This document shows, one piece after another, positions 54,691 to 62,894 of a stretch of 64,000 nt of DNA. How positions within the stretch are numbered: the stretch's first letter is position 1; each line of letters opens with the position of its first letter. Both the position numbers and the translations under genes were made by a program. The stretch comes from Mangrovibrevibacter kandeliae. Its GTDB lineage: Bacteria; Pseudomonadota; Alphaproteobacteria; Rhizobiales; Rhizobiaceae. Location: assembly GCF_024519155.1 (NCBI RefSeq), contig NZ_JANIFJ010000004.1, positions 1-64,000 on the forward strand. Direction: 5' to 3'. Below the pieces are notes generated by a model. It was given only the letters and a program-made list of their open reading frames with translations, was not told the origin of the DNA and made no database searches.

Positions 54691-54714
54691 GGCCCCGGCG
54701 GGAGCGCCGGGGCC
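54691..54714 (+). terminator. Hairpin terminator after the unknown gene
   Basis: ggccccggcg and cgccggggcc form a perfect 10-bp stem with the tetraloop ggag, six bases after the stop, followed by tcatcattt. Confidence 0.75.
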
Positions 54715-55201
54715 TCATCATTTCAGGGCCACCGTCTAAGTCGGTGGCAGCCGTCGAGTTTGCTCCGGTGCAGGTTGGTTCGGATTGAGCGCTAATCGGC
54801 GCGACTTACCATCGATGCGTCCCGCATGGGTGAGGGACTGACGCGGTGCCGGATGACAGGTGGAGTCATCATACGGTTCAAAGTGTCATACGATGAGTTC
54901 ACCGGCCTTCCCATGAAAGCGGCGTTGTAGTTGAGCCTTCGCTGGGGAATGATTTCTTGTGGCTGCTTCGGGCCGATAGCGGACTGGCAGATTCTGGCGG
55001 ATACAACGCTGTGAGCTGCCGTCCGCAACCGACCACTTGTCATCGTCCCGTCTGCTTGAGGTGCTCCTCGAACTTGAGCCAGCGCGTCCGGTCACACTGC
55101 ATTGATATTCCTACCACCGCCGTACATTATGGCTCATAACGTTGCCGGGGGGACGCGTTGTCGAAGCAGTCTTGGTTGCAATATAGCGATGCTTGTTCAT
55201 C
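54715..55201. other. Gap upstream of the ABC-3C operon
   Basis: About 490 bases of lower GC content. A minus-strand frame of 83 codons (54792-55043) is open but has no known product. The AT-rich part near 55110-55140 (attcctaccaccgccgtaca, then ttatggctcataacg) is the likely promoter of the three-gene operon. Confidence 0.4.
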
Positions 55202-56395
55202 ATGAACGGCACCACTTCATTGTTCTCGGCCGCCGAGCCCGGATTGGGATATATTTTCCAAGCCCGGTACGCTTTGTTGCGAATGTTTGACTTGCCGGAG
55301 GATGGCGAGGTTTACATAGAGCGCAACGACGATGTCGAGTTTGTGCAGACAGACGGCACCATCACACTGGCATCGCTGAAGCACAAAGCAGTAGGCGATC
55401 GCCTGACGGATCTATCGGTCGATTTCTGGAAGTCGGTCAGAATCTGGGTCGCCCATTACAAGAGTTCAGGGCGCGTCAGCTCGTCTGCGCAATTCATCCT
55501 CTTCACCACCGCCAGTGTCTCCTCCGGCTCATTCATTGAACTCTTCGTCGGCTCCGGCGGGTCGGCGGAGGGTCGAGCGAGCAAAGCAGGGGAGGCTCTC
55601 GCCAGCAGCACATCGCAGGAAATTGCCAAGGTGAAAGCCGATCTGGCTGATCTGAGCGAAATAGAAGCGCAGGACTTCTACTCCCGGATCACCATCTCGG
55701 CCCAAACCTCTCGCATCGACGACATCCCGCATCTAATCGACCAACGGCTCCGCACCATGAGAAGGGAAGATCGGACCGCGCTGTTCAATCGGCTCGAAGG
55801 CTGGTGGACCGATCTCGTGATTCGCGTCCTGACCGGAAAAGCTGGCCCCGCTATCAAGGTTCAGGACGTCAGCGACAAGCTCGCCTTGCTCAGCGATCAG
55901 TTCAAAGCCGACAATCTGCCCATCGACTTCCGCGGAAAGAAGCCCGAGGACATTGATGTTGCAAGGGACCCGCGGATGTTCGTCGCCCAGCTTCGGGCCC
56001 TGAAGCTATCCGAGCAGCGCATCCAGCATGCTATTGTCGACTACTATCGTGCCTATGAGCAAAGGTCCCTTTGGGCCCGTGAGCGATTGGTCATCGCCAG
56101 TGAACTGGAAGACTACGAGGATTTGCTGATCGAGGAATGGGACCGGCACAAGGCCGTGCTGTGCGAGAAGCTCAGCGATGCCAGTCACGATGACGCCTGC
56201 ATCGCCGCCGGCGAAGCGCTGTATCGCTGGGCGTTGGAAAATACCGGCCATCTGCGTATCCGCGAACGTGTTACCGAGCCTTATGTCGTGCGGGGCGCCT
56301 TTCAAATCTTGGCCAATGACCGGCCTTCACCCCGGGTCCACTGGCATCCGCGCTTCCTTGAAAGCCTCGCCGGAATTTTGGGAACGGCAGCATGA
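55202..56395 (+). CDS. ABC-3C system component with predicted nuclease N-terminus
   Basis: A 397-residue protein. The N-terminus has GLGYIFQARYALL, then IERNDDVEF (D43, D44, E46) and LASLKHK (K60, K62), the spacing of a restriction-endonuclease-like D-(x)-E/Q-x-K core as in DUF4297/Cap4-like nucleases. The C-terminal part (about 260-397, including RIQHAIVDYYRAYEQRSLWA) matches the conserved C-terminal domain of ABC-three-component systems. It would be the effector that the ATPase releases on infection. Its stop overlaps the next gene by ATGA. The nuclease assignment is inference from motif spacing. Confidence 0.78.
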   Translation: MNGTTSLFSAAEPGLGYIFQARYALLRMFDLPEDGEVYIERNDDVEFVQTDGTITLASLKHKAVGDRLTDLSVDFWKSVRIWVAHYKSSGRVSSSAQFILFTTASVSSGSFIELFVGSGGSAEGRASKAGEALASSTSQEIAKVKADLADLSEIEAQDFYSRITISAQTSRIDDIPHLIDQRLRTMRREDRTALFNRLEGWWTDLVIRVLTGKAGPAIKVQDVSDKLALLSDQFKADNLPIDFRGKKPEDIDVARDPRMFVAQLRALKLSEQRIQHAIVDYYRAYEQRSLWARERLVIASELEDYEDLLIEEWDRHKAVLCEKLSDASHDDACIAAGEALYRWALENTGHLRIRERVTEPYVVRGAFQILANDRPSPRVHWHPRFLESLAGILGTAA

Positions 56396-56880
56396 AGGAT
56401 TGGGGCACCAGACCAATCGAGGTTCGAAACCTCTTCAACCCAGCGTTTTGTGGGCTGGTCCTCTATCGGGCGCTGGTAGGATTCCAGGAGGCTGATACCA
56501 GGGGAATGCCCTTTTCGATGTCGCTGTTGGTCCTGCCGCTGGCGCTGCAGCGCCATTCCCGTGAAGTGATCCAGCGCGGTAACCGGAACTATCTGCTGCG
56601 CGTGATCGCAGATCATCCCGAACTTCAAGTCGGCTTTCAGCAACGATGCACCGAGATGCTGCCCTTCACGCTTGAATCGCTGGGTGTCCTGCATAGCGTT
56701 GGCACTTTGAGCGTGTCCGAAGACGGAAGACTGACCACGAAGCCGGATGGTGTCAGGAAGACGGTGAGCGGCACTGACGAGTCCAAGCAAGCCCAGCGCG
56801 TCGCGACCTTCATCGGCAAGGAATTTGCCAGCATCGGCCGCAGTAGCACCATTTACACAACGATGGGGATACGTCCGTGA
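56392..56880 (+). CDS. ABC-3C system middle component
   Basis: A 162-residue protein that opens EVRNLFNPAFCGLVLYRALV, typical of the three-component ABC system middle component. PFSMSLLVLPLALQRHSREV and the C-terminal FIGKEFASIGRSSTIYTTMG also match that family. Its role is thought to be linking the ATPase with the effector component. It overlaps both neighbours (ATGA before, GTGA after), so the three proteins are made in fixed proportion. Confidence 0.82.
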   Translation: MKDWGTRPIEVRNLFNPAFCGLVLYRALVGFQEADTRGMPFSMSLLVLPLALQRHSREVIQRGNRNYLLRVIADHPELQVGFQQRCTEMLPFTLESLGVLHSVGTLSVSEDGRLTTKPDGVRKTVSGTDESKQAQRVATFIGKEFASIGRSSTIYTTMGIRP

Positions 56881-58823
56881 AGATCAAGTCGCTTCATATT
56901 TACAGCGACAATGGTCGCCGGCGTGACGTCAGGTTCCACGATGGGCTCAACATCCTGACCGGCCAGTCGTCGACCGGCAAGTCTGCCCTATCGGAAATCA
57001 TCGAGTTCTGCATGGGCCGATCCACGTTCAATGTCCCGGAGGGCGTAATCCGCGACAAAGTACGGTGGTACGCGGTGATCTATCGCTTTGCCGGTGAAGA
57101 GGTTCTCATCGCCAAGCCTGCTCCCGGCCCCGGTGCGCAATCGTCAAGCGCGGTCATGGTCTGGCGTGCTGCCGAAGTGAACGCGCCCGCTTTCGACGAA
57201 CTCATCGTCAATGACAATGACGATGGCGTCGTTGCGCTTCTCTCATCGCTTCTCGGCATTCCCGAGAACACCACCGATGTTCCCATTGAGAGCAGCCGCG
57301 AGAGTTACGACGCAAACATCAAGCACACCCTCTATTATCTTTTTCAAAAACAGACCATCGTCGCGAACAAGGACCAACTGTTCTATCGCCAGAACGAAGA
57401 CCGCCAGACACAGACCATCAAGGACACTCTGCCAATCCTTCTTGGGGTTTCGGGGCGTGACAAGTTCACACTGCAAAGCAAATTGCGTACGGCGAACCGC
57501 GACCTGCGTCTCAACGTCAAGCTTGTAACGCAGGCGCAAGATGCCATCGACAATTCCGAGCAGCGCGCGATTGGTCTGCTTTCCGAAGCTCGAACGGTCG
57601 GCATATCGATCAGGGCCGACAGTGGCGCTGATGTCATTGATCTGTTGCGGCAGGCCCTGGATTGGCGACCGCAATCGGTACCCGACGAAGACGGCGAACG
57701 GTTCTCGATCATTGAAAACGAGCTATCGGACATTCGTGCGCGCCGGCGCGAGGTCCAGCGGCAGATCGAAAGCGCCCAGCTCTTTGCCCGGCAAGCAAAT
57801 GGCTTCGAGGGAGAAGTTGTCGAACAACGCGATCGTCTCGCTTCGATAAAAGCCCTGCCCTTCAACAAGGCCACCGGCGACTGGCAATGGCCATTCGCCC
57901 CCGCAAACCTTGCGCTCGAATCCCCAATCGCTGCGGCAATGCTGGCCGAGCTCGAAAATCTCGATCGGGAACTGGAAGCGGTGACCGGAGAGCGGCCTGC
58001 CCTTGAGGCCTATCTATTGGCGCAGCAAAACGATGTCGCCACGCTCTCCGAGCAGATCCGCGGCAAGGAGCTCGAGCTGTCTTCTGCAATCGCCAGCAAT
58101 GAAACGATTGCGGAGATGGGCAGCCGGAACAATGCCGCTGCCCGTGTCGTGGGGCGCATCAGCTTGTTTCTGGAGAACCTTGCGACCGATGAGGAGCTCA
58201 ATCGCCTGCTGACTGAGCAGCGCCGATTGAAAGCGGTCATCGCCGACCTCGAGGGGCGTCTGGGGGCTGATGATAGCGAGTCGCGTCTCGTTGCCACGCT
58301 CTCCAATATCGCCATGCACATGTCGTCTTACATCAAGGATCTGAACGGCGAGTTCGCCGAGTTCCCCGCGAGGCTGGACCTGCACAATCTGACGGTGGTG
58401 ATCGATCGACCGGGCAGGCCCGTCTACATGTACAAATCAGGCGGCGGCGCCAGCCATCTCGCCTACCATCTCGCCGCCCTGCTGTCGCTGCACCGCTTCG
58501 CCGCCGACTATGCGCAGCCGCTCCCCCGTTTCTTGGTCATCGACCAACCGACGCAGGTCTATTTCCCTTCCGAGAGTGCATATAAGGCAGCCGGCGGCTC
58601 GGTTGATCAAACTGAGCTGCAGGATGCAGACCTCAACGCCGTGCGCCGCTTGTTTGAGGTGCTCAACAGATATGCGACCCAAGATGTGCCAGGCTTTCAA
58701 TTGATCGTAACCGAGCATGCCAATCTGCGGGACGACTGGTTCCAGGCCGCTCTTGTCGAGGACCCGTGGACGAAACCGCCTGCACTGGTCCCTGACGATT
58801 GGCCCGACATGCCTCTTGTCTAG
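56877..58823 (+). CDS. ABC-3C system ATPase, DUF3732 (SMC/Rad50-like)
   Basis: A 648-residue SMC-like ATPase. Walker A is GQSSTGKS (29-36). A long coiled-coil region spans about 190-460, and the signature-type loop is KSGGGASHLAYHLA. Walker B is FLVIDQPTQVYFP, where the usual catalytic Glu is replaced by Gln, as in DUF3732 proteins of ABC-3C systems. It starts with GTG inside the middle component stop. The ATPase is believed to sense an invader-linked signal and control the effector. It ends 26 bases before the stop of a convergent gene. Confidence 0.85.
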   Translation: MKIKSLHIYSDNGRRRDVRFHDGLNILTGQSSTGKSALSEIIEFCMGRSTFNVPEGVIRDKVRWYAVIYRFAGEEVLIAKPAPGPGAQSSSAVMVWRAAEVNAPAFDELIVNDNDDGVVALLSSLLGIPENTTDVPIESSRESYDANIKHTLYYLFQKQTIVANKDQLFYRQNEDRQTQTIKDTLPILLGVSGRDKFTLQSKLRTANRDLRLNVKLVTQAQDAIDNSEQRAIGLLSEARTVGISIRADSGADVIDLLRQALDWRPQSVPDEDGERFSIIENELSDIRARRREVQRQIESAQLFARQANGFEGEVVEQRDRLASIKALPFNKATGDWQWPFAPANLALESPIAAAMLAELENLDRELEAVTGERPALEAYLLAQQNDVATLSEQIRGKELELSSAIASNETIAEMGSRNNAAARVVGRISLFLENLATDEELNRLLTEQRRLKAVIADLEGRLGADDSESRLVATLSNIAMHMSSYIKDLNGEFAEFPARLDLHNLTVVIDRPGRPVYMYKSGGGASHLAYHLAALLSLHRFAADYAQPLPRFLVIDQPTQVYFPSESAYKAAGGSVDQTELQDADLNAVRRLFEVLNRYATQDVPGFQLIVTEHANLRDDWFQAALVEDPWTKPPALVPDDWPDMPLV

Positions 58824-58849
58824 CCCACTGCGGATCGTGGCTTTTTGCT

Positions 58850-59827
58850 TCAGTCATCTTTGTTGGCGATATAGGTGCAGTAACTGCAGAGCCCTTCATT
58901 GAAGCCTACCAGCGCGTCTTCCAATGGGATGCCACCGTGGCAGCGAGCACATTCGTGCTCATATTCGAAGGTTTCGCCGCATACCGCACAGGCCTCTTCT
59001 TCATCGATATAGGCGTGTCGGTCGCATGACGGGCAGTCGTAAATTGGTCCGGGCTCGCCGGTCTCCTTGGCACGAATATAGGCCTCGCCGCCCAGCGCTC
59101 TGTCGACAGCATCGACAATCGCCTCGTCCCAGCCCGGCTCCGCACCACAATTGCGGCAGATCAGGTCCATTGCTTCCTGGTTGGGGTTTTCCGCATCGCG
59201 CTGCTCGATCAGGTCCGAACCACATTCGGTGCAGCGCAGATGCTCGTTCGCCACGGTCGGCGACACCCAGTCCACCCCGGCCAGTGAGGATCGGCAGCGT
59301 GCCAATTCCTTCTTATGAAGCGCGCGCACCTCGAGCATGCTCTGCCACGCGTCGCCGAGCACGTCTGCCGGATGCTCACCGGCCTGGTGGAACATGGCGA
59401 CAGTGATCGGGAAGGCGCGAGCGATTGCTTCCCGCACCGCCTGCGCCGGCTGGTCGGTAAAGCGGTGCTCGATATTGTTTCGCAGATCATTGAGTTCCTC
59501 CAGCTCCCTTGTGTCTATTGGGATTTTGAAGGCTTTGAAGCGCTTGCCGAGCGTGTGGAAGTTAATGGTCTGGCCCCCCTCATTGACATGCTCGACACCC
59601 CCTTGGTCATTGGGAACTGGCATGTATCTGGCGCCGATGACCTCATCGGGATCCGCAAGGGGCACCTTCCGGATCAGCACTTCTTTGCCCAGCAGCAGCA
59701 CGCCGGCATAAAAATTTCGCACTGCCGACAGGGCGCGTGACGGCGTATCGACGGCATAGTCTTCAATTCCCATCTTGATCGACTTCACCGCATTAGTGAA
59801 CATATCGCTGGCGTTTCGCTGGGTCAT
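58850..59827 (-). CDS. HEPN-like domain plus zinc-ribbon protein
   Basis: A 325-residue protein facing the ABC-3C operon. The helical N-terminal half (about 1-190) contains LNDLRNNIEHRF, in which R116-N-x-x-x-H121 is the RNxxxH motif of HEPN ribonucleases. The C-terminal half has a series of Cys pairs: CTECG, CRNCG, CPSCD, CAVCG, CARCH and CSYC, enough for three zinc ribbons. HEPN proteins cut RNA in many defence and toxin systems. Its pairing with ABC-3C is not a known subtype to me. The ATG before TQRNASDMF is chosen; 21 more codons are open upstream. Confidence 0.72.
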   Translation of the reverse strand: MTQRNASDMFTNAVKSIKMGIEDYAVDTPSRALSAVRNFYAGVLLLGKEVLIRKVPLADPDEVIGARYMPVPNDQGGVEHVNEGGQTINFHTLGKRFKAFKIPIDTRELEELNDLRNNIEHRFTDQPAQAVREAIARAFPITVAMFHQAGEHPADVLGDAWQSMLEVRALHKKELARCRSSLAGVDWVSPTVANEHLRCTECGSDLIEQRDAENPNQEAMDLICRNCGAEPGWDEAIVDAVDRALGGEAYIRAKETGEPGPIYDCPSCDRHAYIDEEEACAVCGETFEYEHECARCHGGIPLEDALVGFNEGLCSYCTYIANKDD

Positions 59828-59856
59828 TTTCCCTTCCCGATGGCGGCCCCATATAG

Positions 59857-60018
59857 ATGAGATGGGTGAAGTTTGTTGAAGTAAAAGCAATCGATATCGA
59901 GGGCGTCCAGCCAGGCGACATCTTGGTCACGGTGCGCCGCCAGGAAGCTCGAACGAACCATTCGCCGGTTCACCGCTGGCCGGGTTTTGCACGCCATGAT
60001 TTGCGTCGGGCCCGATAG
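59857..60018 (+). CDS. Small ORF (53 aa), possible gene fragment
   Basis: Divergent from the HEPN gene with only 29 bases between the starts. The product begins MRWVKFVEVKAIDIEGVQPG and continues DILVTVRRQEARTNHSPVHR, then WPGFARHDLRRAR. The first 26 residues look like a beta-strand-rich protein start, and the Arg-rich end suggests truncation. No family is recognised, and the ribosome site is weak. Confidence 0.3.
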   Translation: MRWVKFVEVKAIDIEGVQPGDILVTVRRQEARTNHSPVHRWPGFARHDLRRAR

Positions 60019-60221
60019 TTCATCGACTCTGCCCAGGCCGGGCGTTCAGGCCAACAATCTTCAGCCGGTATTGTTCGAGGACGATAGGAAGGCATATCGG
60101 CTTCGGCTGTCCGCTTTGGGGGACTGCGCCGAAACGCATGAACGACCGAAAAGGGCGCCTTGCGGACCTTCGTGAGCCGGAGAATGAACAGGTTACTCTG
60201 ATGTGGAAACGGTGATTAGGC

Positions 60222-60533
60222 TCAAAGCTGCTGACCCCCACCCACCGGCAGGCTCTCCTCGATGTCTGCGTCGACATCGAAGCGAAGGAGCCAGCACGCA
60301 TTGCTGCCCGCCGCGATTGCGGCAGCAATGAAGGCTTCCGAAAACCCTGCGGTCCGCAACTCCGTCACCACCTCGTCGCGTGTCTCCTCGTCCATCAATC
60401 GAGCGGTCGAGACGATCCAGCCGTACTCATAGGCCATGGTGTCGATCGGCAGGTCCTTGCCGCTGTCCAGCAGCTCGACATCGCCATCGGTGAGGTGCGC
60501 TGCGGCGATGTCGAGAAAGGGCAGGATGTTCAT
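60222..60533 (-). CDS. DUF5983-family protein
   Basis: A 103-residue acidic protein that opens MNILPFLDIAAAHLTDGDVE, as expected for DUF5983, with YEYGWIVSTAR and a C-terminal WLLRFDVDADIEESLPV. Members are found on plasmids and integrative elements of Alphaproteobacteria; no activity is known. The gene stands alone between two gaps of about 200 and 600 bases, supporting the view that the region is accessory DNA. Confidence 0.75.
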   Translation of the reverse strand: MNILPFLDIAAAHLTDGDVELLDSGKDLPIDTMAYEYGWIVSTARLMDEETRDEVVTELRTAGFSEAFIAAAIAAGSNACWLLRFDVDADIEESLPVGGGQQL

Positions 60534-61130
60534 CGGGTCGTGCGATCCGCATTTGATGTGTGAGGGGCGAGGATACCGCGCCGGGCGCGGTCAGCGATAC
60601 GAGCGACTCACCAATGGCGCGAGCCCGCTCTTAACCATGCCGGCGTCCGGGCATCGCCGGCGCCTTGCGATCGTGGGTTGAAGACGTCAGGTATGTGGAG
60701 GAAGGGGCGGCGGCGTGCCGTTGCCCCTGGGCAAAGACGGCCCCCGCTGGTGCTGGTAACACCGGACGGAGGCCTGACCCGCAACCTGACTGAGAGGTCT
60801 TGGGCTATGACGAGCCATATCCGCTTCGTCCCTTCCTGGAAAGAATTGCAGACGGTGCCGGTCCCGCGAGGGCCTCAGCCGAATAGCGCCGCGAACCTGC
60901 ACCGTGCGGTCGGCCTGACCGCCGCGCCGGCGCCAGACGGCCGCTGAACGGGTCGGCTCCGCGCCGCCACTTTCTATCCTGCATCCGAGACGATCCGAAC
61001 CGTCTGCCGCGCTGGCAACGACCCAGCAGGCGGCCGGACCATCGTGCCTTCGTGCGCCCTCGTGGTCGGTTCGCCGTCCTCGTCGATCGGGCACGGCAGG
61101 ACGTGATCGTCTCCCTTCGAAGGGACTTCC
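60534..61130. other. Gap with one weak small ORF
   Basis: About 600 bases. A 46-codon frame at 60807-60947 (MTSHIRFVPSWKELQTVPVP at its start) is the only one with some protein-like content; gagaggtct lies before its ATG. The rest shows no coding signal. The sequence just before 61131 (cttcgaagggacttcc) probably serves the next gene. Confidence 0.35.
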
Positions 61131-62234
61131 ATGACGCATTCTTCCCATACCGCTCCGGCTCGGCCGGATGCGGCGCTCTTCGACGTCCGGCCGCTTGCCG
61201 CGACGCCTGACGTCACCGCCACACGCTTCCCCTGCCGGGTCGATCCGAAGGCGATGGCGGAGGATCTCGATCCGCTGGTCGAGAAGGCCACCGCGCTGGT
61301 CGCCGCGGCCGTCCCTGCGCCGGACGCGATCCTCGGCGGCTTCGTCGGGATCGCCGCGCTGATCCGCTCGGTCTCCTTCCACGAGGGGCGGCTGCTCGAG
61401 GAGGCGATGATCGCGATCGGGCGGCGCAATCCCGATCTCGTGGTGCTCGGCGGCGGCGTGCGCCTGCCGGTGACGCCCGCGGCGCTGGAGGCCGTCGCGC
61501 ACAACCGTTCTGGCGCGTTGAAGGGGCTGTCGCTCGATGCCGATGCCAGGGCGCGCGGCAGCTATGCGCCTGACATCGTCACGGTGAACCGGCGCTATCG
61601 CTCGGCGCTGGTGATCGACGTGAAGCGCTCGCTCGCCTCCTATCTCGCCACGCACCGCCTGAGTGAGCTGCGCACGAAGATGCTGGCGGCCTCGCTGATC
61701 CTGCCGGACTGGCTCTACAAGGAGAAGAAGCGCCTCTCGGTCGACAGCGTCGGCATTGCCATCGTCGACGGCTCCTGCGGGGTAAGCGAGCACGAGGCGG
61801 GGCTTTGGAGCCTTGCCGAGATCGACGATCTCCTGGAGGTCGAGGGCGCGGCTGCGGCGATGATGGCGATGCGCCAGCGCTTTGCGGCCCGCGTGCAGGG
61901 GCTGATCGAGGCGGAGATGCTGCGGCTGGCCCGGCCGCTGGTCGAGGCGGAGGCGCTGGATCGCGCCCGCTTCGGTGGCGGCAGCGATGGTGCGACCGCG
62001 AATGGGCATCCCCGCCTCGATGCGGACGCCGATGACGGGGGCGATCCGGAGGCGTTCGAGCGGGCGGCCGTCGGGACGGGCGGTGGCCTGCGAGGCGACG
62101 CCCTTGGCGCCCGTGGAAATCATTTCCACGGGTTCGCGTCCCGCCACGCGGCGGGAGCGTCGAGCACCGATGCGCCGCCGCGCGCCGAGCGGCTGATACG
62201 CTTCGGCTTCGCGCAGCCGCGCCTCCACGCCTGA
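61131..62234 (+). CDS. PD-(D/E)XK-like predicted nuclease of an integrative element
   Basis: A 367-residue soluble protein. FHEGRLLEEA is followed by PDIVTVNRRYRSALVIDVKR, in which D148, D163 and K165 fit a PD-(D/E)XK nuclease core; a further E85 or E90 could complete it. The C-terminal 80 residues are low-complexity, rich in Ala, Gly, Asp and Arg. Similar proteins occur beside AAA-ATPase genes in alphaproteobacterial islands, as here. The enzyme class is inference; no activity can be claimed. Confidence 0.6.
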   Translation: MTHSSHTAPARPDAALFDVRPLAATPDVTATRFPCRVDPKAMAEDLDPLVEKATALVAAAVPAPDAILGGFVGIAALIRSVSFHEGRLLEEAMIAIGRRNPDLVVLGGGVRLPVTPAALEAVAHNRSGALKGLSLDADARARGSYAPDIVTVNRRYRSALVIDVKRSLASYLATHRLSELRTKMLAASLILPDWLYKEKKRLSVDSVGIAIVDGSCGVSEHEAGLWSLAEIDDLLEVEGAAAAMMAMRQRFAARVQGLIEAEMLRLARPLVEAEALDRARFGGGSDGATANGHPRLDADADDGGDPEAFERAAVGTGGGLRGDALGARGNHFHGFASRHAAGASSTDAPPRAERLIRFGFAQPRLHA

Positions 62235-62381
62235 GGCGGTGCCGGCGGCGCTGCCGTTCGGCCCGATCCTCTTCCTCCGGCGACCGCTCTCGCGCGGGCG
62301 GCGCCAGCTTTCTCCCTTTCTCATGTGCCGTGCCACCGACGCCGCCTCGCGGACGTCGGGGCGCGCAGGATCTGCTCATCC

Positions 62382-62894
62382 ATGACCAAGCTTCCTTTTG
62401 ATGACCGCCGCCGCCCGACCTCGGGCTCCGGCGCGCCGCCGCATCCGACGTGCAATTCGGCGCAGACGCCGCACCCGACTTCACGCTCATCGCAGGGGTC
62501 CCGCCCGGACGTTGGCTCTGACACGCCGCCGCGCCCGTCGCTCGCTGCCGCTTCGGCACAGACCGGCACCCACCCGGCTTCGTCCTCGACGGCACCCGCC
62601 CGTGCCGTGTCCTTCGACGCGGATGCCAAGCTGAGCGACCTCGCCCGCGCCGCCGGGGCGCGGCGTCACGGCGAGACGGCGCCCGATCTCAGCACCGCTC
62701 TGCCGCTGCCCGATGCCGCGCTCGTCGTCGGCCTGGCGATCCAGAGCGTCAGGCAGATCGGCCGCGTGCCGATGCCGATCCGCGACGCCCTCGGCCGGCT
62801 GGCCGCGTCGGGCGAGCCGACCGCGCAGGTCGTCCTGAACTGGCTCGGGCGATACGGGAGGAGACCCACGCAGCCGGGGAGGGCGGCCCGATGA
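62382..62894 (+). CDS. Protein with Pro/Ser-rich N-terminus, unknown function
   Basis: A 170-residue protein. Residues 8-85 are low-complexity, rich in Pro, Ser, Thr and Arg. The C-terminal part (AALVVGLAIQSVRQIGRVP, then IRDALGRLAASGEPTAQVVL) looks like a short helical domain. It overlaps the next large gene by ATGA, so they are translated together and probably act together. Upstream in-frame ATG at 62325 gives only Arg-rich residues and was not used. No family is recognised. Confidence 0.65.
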   Translation: MTKLPFDDRRRPTSGSGAPPHPTCNSAQTPHPTSRSSQGSRPDVGSDTPPRPSLAAASAQTGTHPASSSTAPARAVSFDADAKLSDLARAAGARRHGETAPDLSTALPLPDAALVVGLAIQSVRQIGRVPMPIRDALGRLAASGEPTAQVVLNWLGRYGRRPTQPGRAAR

